This document shows positions 18,384 to 27,569 of a stretch of 64,000 bases of DNA, piece by piece. Source of the stretch: Deinococcus marmoris DSM 12784 (GTDB lineage Bacteria > Deinococcota > Deinococci > Deinococcales > Deinococcaceae); assembly GCF_000701405.1 (NCBI RefSeq), contig NZ_JNIV01000005.1, positions 33,443-97,442 on the forward strand. The letters are read 5' to 3'. Each line of letters begins with the position of its first letter. Position 1 is the stretch's first letter. The translations under genes were made by a program, and so were the position numbers. The notes under the pieces were generated by a model. That model was not told the DNA's origin. It saw only the letters and a list, made by a program, of their open reading frames with translations, and ran no database searches.

Positions 18384-19829
18384 TCAGGGCGCGGGCAGTC
18401 CGTCCCTGGGCAGCGCCACCCAGAAGCAACTGCCCTGGCCTTCCTGGCCCTCGGCCCAGACCCGGCCTCCCTGGCGCAGGGCGGCGCGGCGCACGCGGGC
18501 CAGACCGATGCCCAGGCCCGAAAAGTCGCGCTCGCTGTGCAGGCGCTGAAAGACGCCGAACAGGCGGCCCTGCTGCGCCGCGCTAAAGCCCACGCCGTTG
18601 TCGCGCACGCCGATCAGGTACTCGCTGCCGTTCTCACGGACCAGAATGCTGATCTCGCTCTTCTCCTGGCCTGCACTGAATTTCAGGGCATTGTCCAGCA
18701 GGGCGGTAAAGATGTCCTTGAGGTTCTGGGGATCGCCGGTCACGGTGGGCAGCGGGTCTTTGTGCCACACCACCTCGCGGCCCTGGAGCTGGGGGCGCAG
18801 GTCCCGTTCGACGTCTTCCAGCACGCGCTCCAGGCTCACGCTCATGCTGATGGAACTCTGCTGTCCGGTGCGGAAATAGTCGGCCAGGGCACTCACCAGT
18901 ACGTTCAGGCGGTCCACGCTGCCCAGCATCTGCCGAACGTAATGCCAGGTTTGTGAATCGTCGCCCTGCAAAGCATGGTCCTGCTGGGGCAGATGCTCGC
19001 CGTCTGGCAGTCGGCGGCGCAGCAACTCGGCCAGGGCGGTGAACTGCCGCAGCGGGGTCTGGAGATTGTGCGTCACGGCCTGCACGAAGGTTTCAAGCTC
19101 ATCGCTCAGCTCACGGATGCGGGCAGTACGGTCCTGGACGCGTTGTTCCAGGGTTGCATTCAGCATGATCACGTCCTGCTGCGCCCGCTTGAGGGCCGAG
19201 ATGTCGGTCACGGCGGCGCGCAGGTACGGGGGATGGCTGCCTGCCTCGGCCTGCGCGTCGAGCTGAATGTGGGTTTCCCCGCCGCCGGGCAGCGCCAGCG
19301 TCAACTCGGCGCGGACGGTCTGAGCGCTGGCCTGAGTGCCGGGTTGGCCGCCGGATTGACCGCCAGCGAAAGCCCGGCGTAGCAGCAGGGCGAAGGGCAC
19401 GCCGCTGTCTTCGGTCAGGTATCCCGAGAAGCGCTGGCGGATCAGCTTGCCGCGCTCGGCCCCCATAAGCTGGCATCCGGCGCGGTTGACCTCCAGAATC
19501 CGCCCGTCCTTGCTGAGGGTGAAATAGCCCACCGGGGTCAGGTCGTACAGATCGCGGTAGGTGTCGCGCATCCGCCCTAGCTCAGCATTGCTGCGCTGCA
19601 ACTCCTCCATTTGCAGGGACAGCTCGATCTGATGGACCTGCAACTCGTGCTGCTGAAGCTGAAAGTCGCGGCTCAGCGTTTCCGGGTCCGGCGGGGGCGT
19701 GCGGTTGGCGAAATAATCGGCCACCCGCCCCTCGGCCTGCGTTCTGAGGGTGGCGGGCGTGGCTTCTGACGTCGTGGCTTCTGACGGCGTGGATTCAGGC
19801 GCTCCGGGCTGGCCTTTGTCGAAAGGCAT
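18384..19829 (-). CDS. PAS-domain sensor histidine kinase
   Basis: A 481-residue soluble kinase without membrane segments. Residues about 60-95 form a coiled coil (HELQVHQIELSLQMEELQRS), followed by a PAS domain (LTPVGYFTLSKDGRILEVNR) and a linker. The phospho-acceptor box is AVTHNLQTPLRQF, a bacteriophytochrome-like variant of the H box. The ATPase domain has LLDNALKF, RDNGVGF and GLGIGL. ATG 19829 has AGGAGA nine bases before it. No response regulator is adjacent, so signalling probably runs through the convergent CheB-CheR protein or a regulator elsewhere. Confidence 0.9.
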   Translation of the reverse strand: MPFDKGQPGAPESTPSEATTSEATPATLRTQAEGRVADYFANRTPPPDPETLSRDFQLQQHELQVHQIELSLQMEELQRSNAELGRMRDTYRDLYDLTPVGYFTLSKDGRILEVNRAGCQLMGAERGKLIRQRFSGYLTEDSGVPFALLLRRAFAGGQSGGQPGTQASAQTVRAELTLALPGGGETHIQLDAQAEAGSHPPYLRAAVTDISALKRAQQDVIMLNATLEQRVQDRTARIRELSDELETFVQAVTHNLQTPLRQFTALAELLRRRLPDGEHLPQQDHALQGDDSQTWHYVRQMLGSVDRLNVLVSALADYFRTGQQSSISMSVSLERVLEDVERDLRPQLQGREVVWHKDPLPTVTGDPQNLKDIFTALLDNALKFSAGQEKSEISILVRENGSEYLIGVRDNGVGFSAAQQGRLFGVFQRLHSERDFSGLGIGLARVRRAALRQGGRVWAEGQEGQGSCFWVALPRDGLPAP

Positions 19830-19936
19830 GGGAAATCTCCTGTTGCGCTGTGGGGGTGTCAACCGGGCCGGGATCATGGAGATGGGCGTGTGACAGGACT
19901 TCGGGAGGGGAGTGGAGGGCCACGCCTTACACGGTC

Positions 19937-19971
19937 ACAGCCAGGACAGCCAGGACAGCCAGGACAGCCAG
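19937..19971. repeat. 9-bp tandem repeat
   Basis: ACAGCCAGG is repeated three times exactly, followed by ACAGCCAG. It lies in the divergent region between the kinase gene and the first phosphoribosyltransferase gene, about 110 bases from each start. Confidence 0.8.
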
Positions 19972-20075
19972 AGGAGCGGTCCATGCAGGATAGCAATTCA
20001 GGATGCAGTGCTGAGTAAGAACGGTTTCGGTTGTCTCATCAGGTTCGGCCCGGCCCACCGGGCAGGCCGGGGCAC

Positions 20076-20081
20076 TACACT
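20076..20081 (+). promoter_or_regulatory. -10 box of the first phosphoribosyltransferase gene
   Basis: TACACT, seven bases before the GTG at 20089: a standard leaderless arrangement. Confidence 0.65.
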
Positions 20082-20088
20082 CTGAGCC

Positions 20089-20625
20089 GTGAAAACGCAC
20101 ACCGTACAGGTCGGGGACGTGACCCGTGAACTGCCCATCGTGGAGGTCGCTCCCGGCGTCAACGTGGCCCTGTTCAACATGCTGGGCGACACCGAGGTCA
20201 CGGAAGCTGCCGGAATCGAACTGGCGAAACTGCTGCCCGCAGACATCGACGTGCTGGTCACGCCAGAGGTCAAGGCCCTGTCGCTGGCGCACGTCATCAG
20301 CCGCGAGACGGGCAAGCCCTACATCGTGATCCGCAAGACCCAGAAGCCCTACATGGTGGACCCGGTGGCGCGCGAGGTGGTCAGCATCACCACCGGCATT
20401 CCGCAACTGCTGGTGCTGGACGGCTTCGACGTGCCCAAGGTCCGGGGCCGCAAGGTGGCCATCGTGGACGACGTGGTCTCCAGCGGCGGCACCCTGCACT
20501 CGCTGCGCCAGATCATCGACGAGGTGGGCGGCGAGGTGGCCGCCGTGCTGGCCGTCTTCACCGAGGGCGAGGAGCGTGCGGAAGTGACGGCGCTGGGCCA
20601 CCTGCCACTGTTTCCATCCGAGTGA
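20089..20625 (+). CDS. Phosphoribosyltransferase, Apt-like
   Basis: A 178-residue type I phosphoribosyltransferase. The PRPP loop is [13 protein letters not shown] with both acidic residues intact. [13 protein letters not shown] is the flexible hood region, and the N-terminal part [17 protein letters not shown] resembles adenine/xanthine phosphoribosyltransferases. It likely salvages a purine base with PRPP; the base is not decided by sequence. It begins with GTG after a TACACT box. A related paralogue follows 31 bases after its stop under its own promoter. Confidence 0.83.
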   Translation: MKTHTVQVGDVTRELPIVEVAPGVNVALFNMLGDTEVTEAAGIELAKLLPADIDVLVTPEVKALSLAHVISRETGKPYIVIRKTQKPYMVDPVAREVVSITTGIPQLLVLDGFDVPKVRGRKVAIVDDVVSSGGTLHSLRQIIDEVGGEVAAVLAVFTEGEERAEVTALGHLPLFPSE

Positions 20626-20644
20626 CGGGCGGGGGCCGGCGGGC

Positions 20645-20650
20645 TAAGCT
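20645..20650 (+). promoter_or_regulatory. -10 box of the second phosphoribosyltransferase gene
   Basis: TAAGCT, six bases before the ATG at 20657. GGAG in the gap is too close to the start to serve as a ribosome site. Confidence 0.6.
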
Positions 20651-20656
20651 GGAGCC

Positions 20657-21205
20657 ATGACCCAGGCCAGACAGGACATCACGGTGGAGATCGGCGGCGT
20701 GAGCCGCACCCTGCCCAGCGCGCGGGCGGGCAGCATGGGCCGCGTGCCGCTGGTGGAATTTATCGGCGACAGCGAATTTACCAAGGCGGTGGCCACAGAG
20801 ATGGTGGTCATGATCCCCCCTGGCACCGAGGTGCTGCTCACCGTGGTGACCAACGCCCTGCCGCTGGCCCACGAGCTGAGCCACCTGAGCGGCCTGCCCT
20901 ACGAGTGCGTCCGTAAAAAGCGCCGCCCGTACATGCAGGACCCCATCATTCAGGACGCCCCTAGCATGACCCTGGGCGTGGCCGAGACCTTCTGGCTGGA
21001 CAGCCCCCACGCCGCCCGCCTGAAGGGCAAACGGGTGGCCATCGTGCAGGACGTGATTTCCAGCGGCGGCACCGCGCAGACGCTGGCCCGCATCGTCGAA
21101 CGCTCGGGCGGCACCGTCAGCGGTTATCTGGCCGCCTTCCGGCAGGGCGAGAGCGCGCTGAGCCTGCCTTTCAAGTACCTGGAAAAGCTGCCCGCCCATA
21201 TCTGA
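20657..21205 (+). CDS. Phosphoribosyltransferase-like protein with altered PRPP loop
   Basis: A 182-residue paralogue of the preceding protein, recognisable from [34 protein letters not shown] N terminus and the hood [14 protein letters not shown]. The PRPP loop reads [13 protein letters not shown]: the first of the two acidic residues is replaced by Gln. In many type I enzymes that residue contacts the PRPP ribose hydroxyls, so activity may be reduced or the protein may be regulatory. The partner gene next door keeps both. It has its own leaderless promoter. Confidence 0.8.
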   Translation: MTQARQDITVEIGGVSRTLPSARAGSMGRVPLVEFIGDSEFTKAVATEMVVMIPPGTEVLLTVVTNALPLAHELSHLSGLPYECVRKKRRPYMQDPIIQDAPSMTLGVAETFWLDSPHAARLKGKRVAIVQDVISSGGTAQTLARIVERSGGTVSGYLAAFRQGESALSLPFKYLEKLPAHI

Positions 21206-21324
21206 GGGCCAGACTCCAGGCTTCAGAGCCTAAGCAAAAGTTAAGGGACAGCGTTTTCTGGCGTCCATACGCCCTTTTCCGCGCACCCCAACTTTTGATT
21301 GACGTTCCGTTGACTTCTGGTCAG

Positions 21325-21330
21325 TAGGGT
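21325..21330 (+). promoter_or_regulatory. Possible -10 box of the DedA gene
   Basis: TAGGGT, nine bases before the ATG at 21340. TTGACG at 21299-21304 is a possible -35 box but the 20-base gap is long. Confidence 0.4.
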
Positions 21331-21339
21331 AACCCTCTG

Positions 21340-21987
21340 ATGGTCGACTGGATTCAGAATTTGATGGACAGCCTGGGCTACCTGGGCATCGTGCTGCTGA
21401 TGGTGCTGGAGAACGTGTTTCCGCCGATTCCCAGCGAGCTGATCCTGCCCTCGGCGGGCTTCGCGGCCTCGCGCGGGGACCTCAGCTTGGTGGGCGTGGT
21501 GCTGGCAGGAACGCTGGGCAGCGTCCTGGGCACCCTGCCGCTGTACTACATCGGGCGGGTCTTCAGTGAGGAACGGCTGGTGGCTTGGGCCGACCAGCAC
21601 GGCAGATGGCTGGGCCTGCGCGGCAAAGATGTCCGCAAGGCCGACGCGTGGTTCGACAGGCACGGCCCGAAGGCGGTGCTGTTCGGGCGTATGGTCCCCG
21701 GCGTCCGCAGCTTGCTGAGCCTCCCGGCGGGCATGAGCGAGATGCCGCTGCGGACCTTCGTGCTGTACAGCGCCATCGGCTCGGCGCTGTGGGCCACGCT
21801 GCTGACCGGCGCGGGCTACCTGCTGGGAGACCACTACGAGAAGGTGGGCGAGTACATGGCCCCGGCCTCCAAGATCATCCTGGCAGCGCTGCTGATCGCC
21901 GCCGCCGTGTGGTTCGTGCGGCGCAGGCAGGCGGCGGCCCGCAGCGCCGCGCAGCCGGAGCGTCACGCGTCCCTGAAAGAAGGGTAA
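21340..21987 (+). CDS. DedA-family membrane protein
   Basis: A 215-residue inner-membrane protein. Signature residues are seen in ENVFPPIPSELILPSAGF and in FGRMVPGVRSLLSLPAGM, the re-entrant loops of DedA/SNARE-associated proteins that flip lipids such as undecaprenyl phosphate or phosphatidylethanolamine. About five hydrophobic segments and a basic C-terminal tail (FVRRRQAAARS) are present. It is monocistronic and converges with the NERD gene, whose stop abuts its own (21987/21988). The lipid substrate is unknown. Confidence 0.9.
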   Translation: MVDWIQNLMDSLGYLGIVLLMVLENVFPPIPSELILPSAGFAASRGDLSLVGVVLAGTLGSVLGTLPLYYIGRVFSEERLVAWADQHGRWLGLRGKDVRKADAWFDRHGPKAVLFGRMVPGVRSLLSLPAGMSEMPLRTFVLYSAIGSALWATLLTGAGYLLGDHYEKVGEYMAPASKIILAALLIAAAVWFVRRRQAAARSAAQPERHASLKEG

Positions 21988-22992
21988 TCAGCCGTTCGTC
22001 CAGTAGCGCCACTGGTGCCCGCCCGCACAAGAGGCCGTGAACTGCGGACCGCTCTTGCTCAGGCGGGCAGGCTGCTGGCAGGTGGGGCAGATGGGTTTGG
22101 CCGGGGTGTTGGCATCGCAGGCGGCACATTTGAGGTAATAGCCGTATTTGCCGTACTGGATGGATAATTTACTGGACTGGCACTGGCGGCAGTTGGGAAT
22201 CTGTGCTGATTCAGTCTGGGCAGGCGCGGCCACGGGCAGGCTGTGAGGAGGGGAGACCACGCCGGTCAGTCCTCTGGATGCCGATGGTCTGGGGGCGGAG
22301 ACTGTCTTCTGGGAGGTCATTGGAACTGCCTCTATTCTGCCCAGCGGTTGATGACGGGCATTCAGGAAGGCTGCGATACCGCTCAGTTCGGCGGGGGTGG
22401 CCTCGTAGCCCGCATCTTTGAAGTTCAGCGAGAACACGCCGTTGGCCTTGCGGTAATGCTGGGTCAGTTCGGTCACCCTGTCCGGCACCTGATCCGCCTT
22501 GAGAACCTCTGTGGGGACGTATTTGCCGCCCTGGATGATTCCGCTATCCGATACGGCCACCAGAATGTCGATGTGCATGGTCCCAAATCTTTTCTGGAGC
22601 TTGCCTAGAAGTAGTTTGCCCAGCAACTGCTCATCGTGATCGTCCAGCAATCTGTGCAGCAGTTCGCCCTGCCGTTGTCCCTGGAGGACGGGCGACGCCA
22701 TGCCGCGCGCGTTCCCCTTCCAATGCCGCGCCCAGTCGCCGCGCTCGTTGACGCTGACCTGCCCAGTGACCGACTTGCTCTCGATGACGATGATTCCGTG
22801 TCTGTGCAAGACCAGATGATCAATCTGCGCCACCTCGCCCTGCCGTTCTATTCGTAGGTTATGTAGAAGCTTGATCTCCGGTTTCTCGCCAAAAGCCCGT
22901 TTCAGGTAGTGGGCCATCTGCCGCTCGGCCTCGTACCCGGCGCGGCGCAGCGGATCAGTTTGGGTCTGCGCTTCCAGCTCTTTGATGATCAT
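21988..22992 (-). CDS. NERD-domain protein with topoisomerase-type zinc ribbons
   Basis: A 334-residue protein. The N-terminal NERD nuclease-related domain shows AQIDHLVLHRHGIIVIESKS, where Asp, Glu and Lys match the PD-(D/E)xK-like catalytic pattern. A Pro/Ser-rich linker near residues 225-265 leads to Cys pairs CRQC, CAAC and CPTC, and a final ASCAGGHQW, as in the zinc ribbons at the end of topoisomerase I. The combination suggests a DNA-binding nuclease. ATG 22992 follows a TAAACT box by eight bases. The AraC gene ends 37 bases upstream on the same strand. Confidence 0.87.
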   Translation of the reverse strand: MIIKELEAQTQTDPLRRAGYEAERQMAHYLKRAFGEKPEIKLLHNLRIERQGEVAQIDHLVLHRHGIIVIESKSVTGQVSVNERGDWARHWKGNARGMASPVLQGQRQGELLHRLLDDHDEQLLGKLLLGKLQKRFGTMHIDILVAVSDSGIIQGGKYVPTEVLKADQVPDRVTELTQHYRKANGVFSLNFKDAGYEATPAELSGIAAFLNARHQPLGRIEAVPMTSQKTVSAPRPSASRGLTGVVSPPHSLPVAAPAQTESAQIPNCRQCQSSKLSIQYGKYGYYLKCAACDANTPAKPICPTCQQPARLSKSGPQFTASCAGGHQWRYWTNG

Positions 22993-23000
22993 GATTCCAG

Positions 23001-23006
23001 AGTTTA
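23001..23006 (-). promoter_or_regulatory. -10 box of the NERD gene
   Basis: Minus-strand TAAACT, eight bases before the ATG at 22992; leaderless type. Confidence 0.55.
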
Positions 23007-23029
23007 GGAACCGGCGTCTGACACGGCTC

Positions 23030-23806
23030 TCACCGCTTCGCTGCCTCACCCCCGGCAAAGGCCCGGTACCCGCTGGGCGTCAATCCCACCGCCCCTTTGA
23101 AGGCGCGGGCAAAGGCGCTGTGGTCAAAATACCCGCAGTCCACGGCGATCTGCGCCACCGAGAGTTCGGTCTGGGACAGCAGGCGGGTGGCGGCCTCGAT
23201 GCGCGTGCGGGTCAGCAGTTGCGTGGGGGTCAGGCCGTACACGCGCCGGATCTGCCGTTCAAAGGTGGTCACGCTCAGGCGGGCGCTGCGGGCCAGTTCC
23301 GGCACGGTGGGGGGCGCGGCGTACTCGGTTTCTATCCGGGCGGTGGCGGCGGCCAGCCCAGTGGTGTTGGAGGCAGAGTTCTGCTGGCGGGGCAGGTGCA
23401 GGTCACGCGACAGGCCCAGCAGCCCGGCGGGGGCCACTCCCTGACCCAGCCGCCGTTTGGTGGTCAGGCACCAGCCCGCCGCGCCGCCGGAATACAGGTG
23501 CAGTTCCAGATGCTCGGTCAGGTTCTTGCCCGCCAGCACCGCCGCGTCCTGCCGGGTGTAGGCGGCCCCCAGCGTCGGCGGAAAGACCTCGCTGGCCTGC
23601 AAGCCCGCCACACTCGAACGCCCCAGCCGCTCCAGCAGCGTGCGGTTGGCGTACAGGTAACGCCCCTGTGCATCTTTCACGAAGGCCACGGTGTCCGGCA
23701 GATAGTCCAGCACGTCCAGCATGGCGGCCAGACCCAGCCGCCGAATGACCTCTGGTATGTTCCGAACCGGATCCTGGACTGTGGGGTGTAGCGATAGGGG
23801 AGACAC
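23030..23806 (-). CDS. PAS-AraC transcriptional regulator
   Basis: A protein of about 258 residues. A PAS domain occupies roughly residues 25-140 (LDYLPDTVAFVKDAQGRYLY, ANRTLLERLG). The C-terminal 100 residues are an AraC-type double helix-turn-helix (VPELARSARLSVTTFERQIR; SVAQIAVDCGYFDHSAFARA, FKGAVGLTPSGYR). GTG at 23806 is my choice of start; the frame stays open farther up, and an ATG at 23887 would overlap the divergent epimerase start. Facing the hydroxyproline operon, it is the probable activator of that operon, with the PAS domain binding a pathway compound. That role is inferred from position. Confidence 0.8.
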   Translation of the reverse strand: MSPLSLHPTVQDPVRNIPEVIRRLGLAAMLDVLDYLPDTVAFVKDAQGRYLYANRTLLERLGRSSVAGLQASEVFPPTLGAAYTRQDAAVLAGKNLTEHLELHLYSGGAAGWCLTTKRRLGQGVAPAGLLGLSRDLHLPRQQNSASNTTGLAAATARIETEYAAPPTVPELARSARLSVTTFERQIRRVYGLTPTQLLTRTRIEAATRLLSQTELSVAQIAVDCGYFDHSAFARAFKGAVGLTPSGYRAFAGGEAAKR

Positions 23807-23874
23807 GGCCCATTGTGCAGGATTCGGCAGGTCTTTTGCCCAGGATGTCCAAGACAATCTGCCCCGATCTGGCG

Positions 23875-23880
23875 TAACGT
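23875..23880 (+). promoter_or_regulatory. -10 box of the hydroxyproline operon
   Basis: TAACGT, five bases before the ATG at 23886, with no ribosome site: a leaderless operon promoter. Confidence 0.6.
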
Positions 23881-23885
23881 GAGGC

Positions 23886-24857
23886 ATGTCCCCCGCTGCC
23901 CCGCCCACCCCCAGGGTCACGCACCGCCTCTCCTTTGTGGATTCCCACTCGGCGGGCGAGCCGACGCGCGTGGTGCTGGACGGCTTTCCCGAATTGCCGG
24001 GTGAAACGCTGGCGCAGCAGCGGGAAGCATTGAAGAACGATTTTGACCGCTGGCGCACGCTGGTTAATCTGGAGCCGCGCGGCAACGACGTGCTGGTCAG
24101 TGCCTTGCTGCTGCCGCCGAAAGCGCCGGACTGTGTGGCAGGCGTCATCTACTTCAACAACGCCGGGCCGCTGGGCATGTGCGGCCACGGCACGATGGGG
24201 CTGGTGTCCACCCTGGCCTACCTGGGGCGCATCGGCCCCGGCGATCACCGCATCGATACCCCTGTGGGCGTGGTTACGGCGACATTGCACGACGATGGCC
24301 GCGTCAGCGTGGCGAACGTGCCCGCTTCCCGTCATCTCAAAGATGTCCGCGTGACGGTGCCTGGGCTGGGAGAGGTGCGCGGCGATGTGGCCTGGGGCGG
24401 CAACTGGTTTTTCCTGGTGGATGTGGGGGAGCGGGTTCTCAAGTTGGACGATGTTTCAGAGCTGAGCGACGAAACCTTGCGAATCCGCCGCGCATTGGAA
24501 GAGGCGGGCATCACTGGTGCAGGCGGCGCGGAAATTGACCACATTGAACTGTTCAGTCATGCGAATGGCGTCAACCGTAACTTTGTGATGTGTCCGGGCG
24601 GCGCGTATGACCGCAGCCCCTGCGGCACCGGAACCAGCGCCAAACTGGCCTGTCTGGCGGCGGACGGCCAGTTGCAGCCGGGGCAGGTCTGGCGGCAGGA
24701 AAGTGTGATCGGCAGCGTGTTTGAAGGGCAGTATTCCTTGCGGGACGGGCAGGTGCATCCTGTGATCACCGGGCAGGCGTTCATCACCATGCAGGGCGAA
24801 CTGATCGTGCAAAGTGGCGATCCCTTTGCCTGGGGCATCGGCGTGGACGCGGGGTGA
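23886..24857 (+). CDS. 4-hydroxyproline 2-epimerase
   Basis: A 323-residue proline-racemase-fold enzyme that turns trans-4-hydroxy-L-proline into cis-4-hydroxy-D-proline. Both catalytic cysteines are present, in MCGHGT and SPCGTGTSA, so it is an epimerase rather than the Thr-variant dehydratase. [11 protein letters not shown] is the N-terminal signature. It is the first gene of a six-gene operon, and its stop overlaps the GTG of the next gene. Pathway context with dehydrogenase, deaminase and semialdehyde dehydrogenase makes hydroxyproline the likely substrate rather than proline. Confidence 0.92.
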   Translation: MSPAAPPTPRVTHRLSFVDSHSAGEPTRVVLDGFPELPGETLAQQREALKNDFDRWRTLVNLEPRGNDVLVSALLLPPKAPDCVAGVIYFNNAGPLGMCGHGTMGLVSTLAYLGRIGPGDHRIDTPVGVVTATLHDDGRVSVANVPASRHLKDVRVTVPGLGEVRGDVAWGGNWFFLVDVGERVLKLDDVSELSDETLRIRRALEEAGITGAGGAEIDHIELFSHANGVNRNFVMCPGGAYDRSPCGTGTSAKLACLAADGQLQPGQVWRQESVIGSVFEGQYSLRDGQVHPVITGQAFITMQGELIVQSGDPFAWGIGVDAG

Positions 24858-25963
24858 ACGCCATCGTGATCGGCGGCGGTCTGGTGGGCGCGGCCTGTGC
24901 GGACGCTCTGGCGCAGCGCGGCGCGCGGGTGACGGTGCTGGAGCCGGGACCAGTGGGGGGCGGCGCGACGGCGGCGGGCATGGGCCATCTGGTGGTCATG
25001 GACGACAGCCCCGCGCAACTGGCCCTGACCGCCCGCAGCCTGGAACTGTGGGAGGCGCTGGCCCCGGCGTTACCTAAGCAGGCTGATTACCACGGCTGCG
25101 GCACGCTGTGGGTGGCAAGTGACGAGGAGGAACTGGCGGCGGTGGAACCCAAACGTCAGGCGTATCTGGCGGCGGGCCGCGAGGCCACCCTGCTGGACGC
25201 TGCTGAACTGGCCCGCGCCGAACCGAACCTGCGCCCCGGACTGGCCGGAGCCTTGCGTGTTCCCGGCGACAGCGTCGTGTACGCCCCGGCGGTGGCCCAG
25301 TTTCTGCTGGAGCGTGCGGGGGCCACCGTGCGGCGCGAGGCAGTATCGGAGCTGATAGACGGCGGCGTGCGGCTGGAAAGTGGCGAAATGCTACGGGCCG
25401 ATGTCGTGATGGTGGCAAACGGCATCGGGGCAGTGTCGCTCTTGCCCGGCTTGCCGCTGCGTCAGCGCAAGGGCCACCTGCTGATCACCGAACGCGGCCC
25501 TGTGCATGTCCACCATCAACTGGTGGAACTGGGCTACCTGAAAAGTGCCCACGGAAACGACGAGGACAGCGTGGCCTTCAATGTCCAGCCGCGCCCCACC
25601 GGGCAACTGCTGATCGGTTCCAGCCGCCAGTTTGAACAGCCGGACCGCGAAATAGACTGGCCCCTGCTGCGGCGAATGCTGCGCCGCGCCGCCGAGTTTC
25701 TGCCCGCTCTGGAAAACATCTCCGCTCTGAGAATTTGGACCGGGCAGCGTTGTGCCTCCCCGGATCACCTGCCGCTGGTTGGGCCGCATCCGCATCTGGA
25801 CGGCGTTTTCCTTGCCACCGGGCATGAGGGGCTAGGCATCACCACGGCGCTGGGGACGGCGGAACTGCTGGCGGCGCAGGTGTTCGGAACGCCGTCCGAA
25901 TTGCTGAAACACGACTTCACCCCCGCCCGCTTTGACCGCCTGCCGGAAGTAGCCCATGCCTGA
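24854..25963 (+). CDS. FAD amino-acid dehydrogenase subunit (HcnC-like)
   Basis: A 369-residue flavoprotein of the DAO/glycine oxidase family. The dinucleotide fold is [15 protein letters not shown] at the N terminus, with [15 protein letters not shown] after it and [20 protein letters not shown] near the end. In the three-subunit D-hydroxyproline dehydrogenases this is the catalytic beta subunit, oxidising cis-4-hydroxy-D-proline to 1-pyrroline-4-hydroxy-2-carboxylate. It starts with GTG overlapping the epimerase stop (GTGA) and its end overlaps the ferredoxin-like subunit gene. Confidence 0.88.
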   Translation: MNAIVIGGGLVGAACADALAQRGARVTVLEPGPVGGGATAAGMGHLVVMDDSPAQLALTARSLELWEALAPALPKQADYHGCGTLWVASDEEELAAVEPKRQAYLAAGREATLLDAAELARAEPNLRPGLAGALRVPGDSVVYAPAVAQFLLERAGATVRREAVSELIDGGVRLESGEMLRADVVMVANGIGAVSLLPGLPLRQRKGHLLITERGPVHVHHQLVELGYLKSAHGNDEDSVAFNVQPRPTGQLLIGSSRQFEQPDREIDWPLLRRMLRRAAEFLPALENISALRIWTGQRCASPDHLPLVGPHPHLDGVFLATGHEGLGITTALGTAELLAAQVFGTPSELLKHDFTPARFDRLPEVAHA

Positions 25964-26225
25964 GCAGACGCTGGCTGTGCTGACGCTGGAAGGCGTGCGG
26001 GTCACGGTTCCGGCTGGGACCACCGTGCTGGCGGCCCTGCAAAACGCCGGACTGTCACCGCTGCGCCGCAGCCTGAGCGGCGAGGCGCGCGGTGCGCTGT
26101 GCGGCATGGGCAGTTGCTCCGAATGCCGCGCGGTGGTGGACAGTCAGACAGTGCGAACCTGCCTGACCCCCGTGCGTGACGGTCAGAATGTGCGGCGTTT
26201 GATGGAGGTGAATCGTGAATCCTGA
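25956..26225 (+). CDS. [2Fe-2S] subunit of D-hydroxyproline dehydrogenase (HcnA-like)
   Basis: An 89-residue plant-type ferredoxin-like protein. The cluster cysteines are in CGMGSCSEC followed by Cys in VRTC eleven residues later. It corresponds to the gamma subunit of heterotrimeric hydroxyproline or octopine/nopaline-type dehydrogenases, passing electrons between the two flavin subunits. It overlaps both neighbouring genes by 8 and 11 bases, consistent with a stoichiometric complex. Confidence 0.9.
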   Translation: MPEQTLAVLTLEGVRVTVPAGTTVLAALQNAGLSPLRRSLSGEARGALCGMGSCSECRAVVDSQTVRTCLTPVRDGQNVRRLMEVNRES

Positions 26226-27492
26226 GTGGGACGCTATCGTCGTCGGCGCTGGCCCCGCCGGACTGATGGCCGCGCTGACGGCTGCTCAGGGCGGTTTGCG
26301 GGTGCTGCTGCTGGACGCCCAGCCCACGCCGGGCGGGCAAATCTGGCGCGGTGCGGCGGCAGGTCAGCGCGGCGCGGCGGGCGACTTGCTGCGAGATGTG
26401 GCCTCTCACCCTGGAATCACCGTGCTGAGCGGCGCGGAGGTTGTTGCGGCTGAGGCCGGAAAGTCCCACATTCTGACCGTCACCTCTTCAGCAGGTCTGA
26501 CCCACATTCACGCTGCCCGCGTCATCCTTGCCACCGGAGCCACTGAACGGTTTCTTCCTTTTGACGGCTGGACGCTGCCCGGAGTTGTCGGCGCGGGCGG
26601 CTTGCAGGCCATGAGCAAGGGCGGATTGGACGTGCGCGGCAAACGCGTGGTGGTGGCCGGGTCCGGGCCATTGCTGCTGGCGGTGGCGGCGGGTTTGCGG
26701 CAGAAAGGCGCGCGGGTGCTGGCGGTGGCGGAGCAGGCGGGTTTGCCGGGCGTGGCCGCGTTCGGCGTGGCGGCGGCTCGGCTTCCCGGCAAGGCGACTG
26801 AGGCGCTGGAACTCGCCGCCGGATTGCGAGGCGTGCCGTACTGGGCCGACTGCGCCGTGGTGCGGGCCAGCGGGCAGGACCAGCTCCAGAGTGTCACCCT
26901 GCGGCGCGGACGGCGTGAAGTTACGCTGGCTTGCGACTATCTGGCCGTGGGCTTCGGCCTGATGCCGGAAACCCGCGTGGCCGCGCTGCTGGGCTGCTCT
27001 CTTGATGCTCAGGGCGCGGTTGAGGTCAATGTCTGGCAGGCGACGAGCGTTTCGGGAATCTACGCTGCCGGGGAAGTCTGCGGCATTGGCGGCGTGGACG
27101 GTGCTTTGCTGGAAGGCTTCGTGGCCGGGTGCGCCGCCAGCGGTCAGATTGAGCGTTTGCGCGATGCCCCCCGCCGCGCCGAGATTCAGCGGCAGTTTCA
27201 GAGCGTGCTGGAACGCTCGTTCGCGCTTCGCCCGGACCGCCTTCCCACGCCCTCGCCCGCAACCATCGTCTGCCGCTGCGAGGACGTTCGCCACGGTCAG
27301 TTGCAGGGCTTCACGAACTGGACCGCCGCCAAGCTCCAGACCCGCTGCGGCATGGGCGCGTGCCAGGGCCGGGTGTGTGGTCCCACTACCGAAACGCTGT
27401 ATGGCTGGCGTTTTACTGGTGTGCGCGCCCCGCTCGCGCCTTTGCCGCTGTCACAACTGCTGGCGCAACCGACTGTGCTGGGACCACCTTAA
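26215..27492 (+). CDS. NAD(P)/FAD oxidoreductase subunit (HcnB-like)
   Basis: A 425-residue flavoprotein beginning with GTG at 26215. The FAD fold is VVGAGPAGLMAALTAAQGG; a second nucleotide fold is VVVAGSGPLLLAVAAGL; GIYAAGEVCGIGG is the late FAD motif. The C terminus has a BFD-like cysteine set (VCRCEDV; TRCGMGACQGRVC) for another [2Fe-2S] cluster. This is the alpha subunit of the D-hydroxyproline dehydrogenase complex and would carry electrons to the acceptor. Confidence 0.9.
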   Translation: MNPEWDAIVVGAGPAGLMAALTAAQGGLRVLLLDAQPTPGGQIWRGAAAGQRGAAGDLLRDVASHPGITVLSGAEVVAAEAGKSHILTVTSSAGLTHIHAARVILATGATERFLPFDGWTLPGVVGAGGLQAMSKGGLDVRGKRVVVAGSGPLLLAVAAGLRQKGARVLAVAEQAGLPGVAAFGVAAARLPGKATEALELAAGLRGVPYWADCAVVRASGQDQLQSVTLRRGRREVTLACDYLAVGFGLMPETRVAALLGCSLDAQGAVEVNVWQATSVSGIYAAGEVCGIGGVDGALLEGFVAGCAASGQIERLRDAPRRAEIQRQFQSVLERSFALRPDRLPTPSPATIVCRCEDVRHGQLQGFTNWTAAKLQTRCGMGACQGRVCGPTTETLYGWRFTGVRAPLAPLPLSQLLAQPTVLGPP

Positions 27493-27569
27493 ACGCCGAT
27501 AAAAAACCCTTGGACCCTCAGACCTCTAGACTCTTAGACCTTCAGCCCTCTCACCCAAAGGAGCCACCC

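Noticed and set aside
21310..21315. TTGACT as -35 box of the DedA gene
   Set aside because: It is only nine bases from the TAGGGT box, too close for a sigma-70-type promoter.
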